The notes under the pieces are model-generated. The model was not told the origin of the DNA and made no database searches. It saw only the letters and a program-made list of their open reading frames with translations. Below, one piece after another: positions 3,691 to 6,969 of a DNA stretch of 6,969 nucleotides. A program made the position numbers and the translations under genes. Source of the DNA: UBA877 sp035506155 (GTDB lineage: Bacteria; Chloroflexota; Anaerolineae; Anaerolineales; Villigracilaceae); assembly GCA_035506155.1 (NCBI GenBank), contig DATJPX010000099.1:1-6969 (forward strand). The letters are read 5' to 3'. Positions within the stretch are counted from its first letter, which is position 1. Every line of letters begins with the position of its first letter.

Positions 3691-5973
3691 ATGAAACCCG
3701 AAGTAAAACGCTACACCGCCATGGTGGGCAGCCGGAGTATTTCCATTGAGACCGGCAAGCTGGCCGCGCAGGCCGGCGGGGCCGTTACGGTCCATTTGAA
3801 CGATTCGATCATCTTCGCAGCCGCCACCATGGGCGGCGTGCGCGAAGGCATCGATTTCTTCCCCCTCAGCGTCGAATACGAAGAGCGCATGTACGCCGGC
3901 GGTAAGATCCCCGGCTCGTTCTTCCGCCGGGAGGGCCGTCCCTCCACCGACGCCATCCTGACCGCCCGCCTCACCGACCGCCCGCTGCGCCCGCTCTTCC
4001 CGGACGGGATGCGCAACGAAGTCCAGATCATCATGTACTCGCTCTCGGCTGACGCCGAGAACCCGCTGGATGTGCTGGCGATCAACGCCGCCTCGGCGGC
4101 TGTCATGATCTCCGACATCCCCTGGGGCGGGCCGGTCGGCGCCGTGCGCGTCGGCCGGGTGGACGGCCAATTCGTCGCCAACCCAACCTTCGCAGAGATG
4201 GACAAGTCGGACCTCGACTTGCGCATTGCCGGCACCCGGGACGCGATCCTGATGGTCGAAGCCGGCGCAGAGGAAATTCCCGAAGACGTGATGGTCGCCG
4301 CCCTGGAGTTCGGGCACCAGTCCATCCAGCCGCTGATCGACCTGCAGCTCAAGATGCGTGAGGAAATCGGCAAGCCCAAACGGGAAGTGAACCTCGCCAT
4401 ACCCGATCCCGCCCTGCAGGAAAAGGTCTTCGCCCGCGTTCACAGCCCGATGAACCTTCTGCTCGACAAACCCCTGATGAAGGCCGAATTCTACGCCGGC
4501 ATGGACGCCCTGCTCGAAGAGGTCGTCGCCGAGATGATCCCGAGCGCAGCCGCGAACGTGGCCGTTACCGACGAAGAGGATGTCGAAAGCCTCCCGGAGG
4601 AAGCCGGCCATGAGGCCCCCACCCTGGCAGCCGTCAAGGAGGCCTTTGCCGAAGCCGAGAAGAAAGTCGTCCGCGACCGCATCCTCAACGACGGCAAGCG
4701 CCCCGACGGCCGGACTCCCACCGAGATCCGCCCGATCTGGTGCGAAGTCGGGTTCAGTCCGCGGGCCCACGGCTCCGGCCTGTTCACTCGCGGCGAGACG
4801 CAGGTCCTGACCCTGGCGACGCTCGGCACCCTGTCCGAATCCCAGGAGCTGGACACGCTCACCCCGATCGACACCAAGCGCTACATGCACCACTACAATT
4901 TCCCGCCCTTCTCGACGGGCGAGGTCAAGCCGATGCGCGGCCAGAGCCGGCGTGAGGTCGGGCACGGCGCCCTGGCCGAACGCGCCCTCGAACCGGTCAT
5001 CCCGGCGGTCGAGACCTTCCCCTACGCCTTGCGGCTGGTCTCCGAAGTGCTGGCTTCCAACGGCTCCTCGTCGATGGCCTCCGTCTGCGGCTCGACCCTG
5101 GCTTTGATGGACACGGGCGTCCCGATCAAGGCGCCGGTTGCCGGCGTGGCGATGGGGCTGGTCAAGGAAGGCGATCAATACACCATCCTGACCGACATCC
5201 AGGGCACGGAAGACCACCTGGGCGACATGGACTTCAAAGTCGCCGGAACCGAACAGGGCATCACCGCCCTGCAGATGGACATCAAGATCTCCGGCCTGAG
5301 CGCCAACATCATGAAGCAAGCGCTCGAGCAGGCCCGCCAGGCCCGCATCTTCATCCTGGGCAAGATCCTGGAGACCATCCCCGCTCCACGGCCCGAGCTT
5401 AAGCCGCACGCCCCGCGAATCACCACGGTCAAGATCCCCTCGGACAAGATCGGCGCCATCATCGGGCCCGGTGGAAAGAATATCCGCGCCCTGCAGGAAG
5501 AGACCGGCACCAAGATCGACATCGAGGAAGACGGCACCGTCTACATCGCCAGCACCAACGGCGAAGGCGCCCAGCGGGCCCGCGAGCGCATCGAAGCCAT
5601 CACCGAGACGCCCCAGCTCGGCCGCATCTATACCGGCAAGGTCGTCCGGGTGGCCGATTTCGGCGCTTTCGTGGAGATCCTGCCCGGCACGGACGGCATG
5701 GTCCACATCTCCCAGCTGGACAGCGAACGGGTCGAGAAAGTCGAAGACGTTTGCAAGCTCGGCGACGAGTTGACCGTCATGGTCACCGGCATCGACCCGA
5801 TGGGCAAGATCCGCCTGTCCCGCCAGGCCGTCCTGGAAGGCTGGACCGTCGAGGAAGCCCAGGAACGCGACGCCAAGAAGAGCAGCGGCGGTGGCCGCCC
5901 CGGCGGCGGTCGTTCCGGCGGCGACCGGCGCCCCGGTGGACGCGGCGATGACCGTCGCGGTCCCAGACGATAG
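3691..5973 (+). CDS. pnp: Polyribonucleotide nucleotidyltransferase (PNPase)
   Basis: A 760-residue phosphorolytic 3'-to-5' exoribonuclease that releases nucleoside diphosphates during mRNA decay and RNA quality control, acting as a trimer. Domains in order: RNase PH-like 1 (about 5-140, with GSFFRREGRPS), helical linker, RNase PH-like 2 (about 325-560), KH (about 576-640, IGAIIGPGGKNIR near 587-599) and S1 (about 644-715). Catalytic residues in EDHLGDMDFKV are kept: D508, D514 and K516, equivalent to E. coli D486, D492 and K494; RREVGHG (R420-G426) is also kept. It is longer than E. coli PNPase (711) because of an acidic linker segment (about 293-309) and a Gly/Arg-rich tail (about 732-760). 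The start is set by a strong Shine-Dalgarno. It follows rpsO, a terminator and a structured leader, suggesting autoregulation, and is closed by its own terminator. Confidence 0.98.
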   Translation: MKPEVKRYTAMVGSRSISIETGKLAAQAGGAVTVHLNDSIIFAAATMGGVREGIDFFPLSVEYEERMYAGGKIPGSFFRREGRPSTDAILTARLTDRPLRPLFPDGMRNEVQIIMYSLSADAENPLDVLAINAASAAVMISDIPWGGPVGAVRVGRVDGQFVANPTFAEMDKSDLDLRIAGTRDAILMVEAGAEEIPEDVMVAALEFGHQSIQPLIDLQLKMREEIGKPKREVNLAIPDPALQEKVFARVHSPMNLLLDKPLMKAEFYAGMDALLEEVVAEMIPSAAANVAVTDEEDVESLPEEAGHEAPTLAAVKEAFAEAEKKVVRDRILNDGKRPDGRTPTEIRPIWCEVGFSPRAHGSGLFTRGETQVLTLATLGTLSESQELDTLTPIDTKRYMHHYNFPPFSTGEVKPMRGQSRREVGHGALAERALEPVIPAVETFPYALRLVSEVLASNGSSSMASVCGSTLALMDTGVPIKAPVAGVAMGLVKEGDQYTILTDIQGTEDHLGDMDFKVAGTEQGITALQMDIKISGLSANIMKQALEQARQARIFILGKILETIPAPRPELKPHAPRITTVKIPSDKIGAIIGPGGKNIRALQEETGTKIDIEEDGTVYIASTNGEGAQRARERIEAITETPQLGRIYTGKVVRVADFGAFVEILPGTDGMVHISQLDSERVEKVEDVCKLGDELTVMVTGIDPMGKIRLSRQAVLEGWTVEEAQERDAKKSSGGGRPGGGRSGGDRRPGGRGDDRRGPRR

Positions 5974-5978
5974 ACTGC

Positions 5979-6011
5979 CAGGGGCGACCGCTCGGTCGCC
6001 CCTGATTTTTT
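5979..6011 (+). terminator. Intrinsic terminator after pnp
   Basis: A perfect 11-bp stem, CAGGGGCGACC (5979-5989) with GGTCGCCCCTG (5994-6004), has a GCTC loop. One A and then six T (6006-6011) follow. It starts five bases after the pnp stop and ends four bases before the next start codon. Confidence 0.93.
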
Positions 6012-6015
6012 ATCC

Positions 6016-6969
6016 ATGTTAACCCGTCTCCGCCATACGTTTGCAGAATACCCATCCCAGTTCTGGTTGATGGGCGCCGGGTTATTAATCAGCTCTGCCG
6101 GCTCGTCGATGATCTGGCCGTTCCTGATGATCTACGCCAGCGAGAAACTCAGCCTGTCGATCAGCGCAGCCTCGACGCTCATCTCGATCAACGCCGCGAC
6201 CGGCCTTTTCTCGTCGTTCGCCGCCGGGGCTGTAGCGGATAAATTCGGGCGGAAACCCGTCATGATCGTCAGCCTGGCGGTCAATGGATTGGGCTATTTC
6301 TTCCTGAGCCGGGCCACCAGCTACGGAGCTTTTGCCGGCCTTATGGTCCTGATGGGGGCCGCCAACCCGCTCTACCAGGTCGGGGCGGACGCCATGCTGG
6401 CGGATATGATCGGCCCGGAGAAGCGAACGACGGCCTATGCCATCATCCGGATGATCAACAATGCCGGGATCGCCATCGGTCCGGCCGTGGGCGGGTTCCT
6501 GGCGGCCATGTCATACACCTACGCTTTCATCGGCGCCGCAGGCGGGATGATCGTCTACAGCCTGCTGTTGCTGGTGCGCGCCCGCGAAACCCTCAGCCAG
6601 GCATACCTGGAGGAGGCGCCTTCGGAAAGCCTGGGCGGGTATACCCGCGTCCTGGCGGACCGTCCCTTCGTCATCTTCGCGCTGGTGGTCGGCCTGGGAC
6701 TGATCGCCCCCTCCATGGTCTGGACTCTGGTGGCTGTTTACGCCAAACAGAATTACGGGCTGTCCGAGAGCCTGTACGGTTGGCTGCCAACCACGAACGC
6801 CCTGATGTGCGTCTTCGTCCAATACTTCGTGACCCGCTTCTACCGCCGCTACCGTTCGTTGTCGGTCGCCGCAATCGGGATGCTTACCTACGCCGTGGGC
6901 GTGGGCAGTTTTGCGCTGATGAGGACGTTTTGGGGTTTCTGGCTCAGCATGGTCATCATGACCTTTGGG
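6016..6969 (+). CDS. MFS transporter (partial, 3' end outside window)
   Basis: At least 318 residues of a Major Facilitator Superfamily inner-membrane permease, running off the right edge. Hydrophobic segments begin near residue 15 (FWLMGAGLLISSAGSSMIW), and the signature loop between the second and third helices, GAVADKFGRKP (residues 71-81, D75 key), is intact. About ten transmembrane segments are visible of the expected twelve. The motif pattern, with GADAMLADMIGPEKR and a proline/glycine-rich AGIAIGPAVGGFLA helix, resembles the drug/multidrug-efflux branch of the MFS, but no substrate can be named. The ATG at 6016 gives a normal short cytoplasmic N-terminus, yet has no Shine-Dalgarno and follows the pnp terminator T-run by only four bases. 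The next in-frame ATG (6070) would lie inside the first helix. Its promoter must lie within the end of pnp or the terminator, or it depends on read-through. Confidence 0.85.
   Translation, partial: MLTRLRHTFAEYPSQFWLMGAGLLISSAGSSMIWPFLMIYASEKLSLSISAASTLISINAATGLFSSFAAGAVADKFGRKPVMIVSLAVNGLGYFFLSRATSYGAFAGLMVLMGAANPLYQVGADAMLADMIGPEKRTTAYAIIRMINNAGIAIGPAVGGFLAAMSYTYAFIGAAGGMIVYSLLLLVRARETLSQAYLEEAPSESLGGYTRVLADRPFVIFALVVGLGLIAPSMVWTLVAVYAKQNYGLSESLYGWLPTTNALMCVFVQYFVTRFYRRYRSLSVAAIGMLTYAVGVGSFALMRTFWGFWLSMVIMTFG

Noticed and set aside
3658..5706. 682-codon open frame on the minus strand
   Set aside because: It is the antisense shadow of pnp, with the same biased Gly/Asp/Val/His composition and no recognisable domain or ribosome binding site.
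6511..6822. Minus-strand frames inside the MFS gene
   Set aside because: They overlap a clear transporter with intact signature loop and membrane segments on the + strand. The antisense translation is hydrophilic and Gln/Asp-rich with no resemblance to known proteins.

Overview
This is a high-GC bacterial window with five protein genes on the + strand, the last one running off the right edge, plus a compact set of hairpins, terminators and promoters. No tRNA, rRNA, CRISPR array or insertion sequence is visible. I lean towards Chloroflexota (Anaerolineae-like) from the overall look of the proteins, the extended -10 promoters and the intergenic hairpin repeats. That is only an inference. No universal marker apart from ribosomal protein S15 and PNPase is available here to test it.

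Layout: (1) Positions 1-508 hold a small, lysine-rich HTH protein resembling HigA/NadS-type antitoxins, with AT-rich DNA around its start, closed by a strong intrinsic terminator. (2) Positions 509-620 hold a 112-bp element bracketed by perfect 12-bp inverted repeats and packed with four consecutive hairpins. (3) Positions 662-3009 hold an extended -10 promoter and a two-gene operon with ATGA overlap: an HpcH/HpaI-family class II aldolase and an FAD-dependent aromatic-ring hydroxylase, plausibly parts of an aromatic or hydroxy-acid catabolic route. (4) Positions 3010-3226 hold a purine-periodic dispersed-type repeat, a perfect 27-bp palindrome, a second extended -10 promoter and the rpsO leader. 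(5) Positions 3227-5973 hold rpsO (S15), a perfect terminator, a highly structured leader, and pnp (PNPase) with a Gly/Arg-rich tail, then another strong terminator. (6) From 6016 to the window edge is an MFS transporter whose start codon lies four bases after the pnp terminator's T-run.

The rpsO-pnp pair is the conserved translation/RNA-decay locus known from many bacteria. Both genes are autoregulated in E. coli, and both leaders here contain structure that could support this. The aldolase/hydroxylase pair looks like a separate accessory transcription unit inserted next to this core locus, flanked by repeat elements. I found nothing that I would call a wholly new system. The best leads are the two-hairpin pnp leader and the four-hairpin inverted-repeat element.
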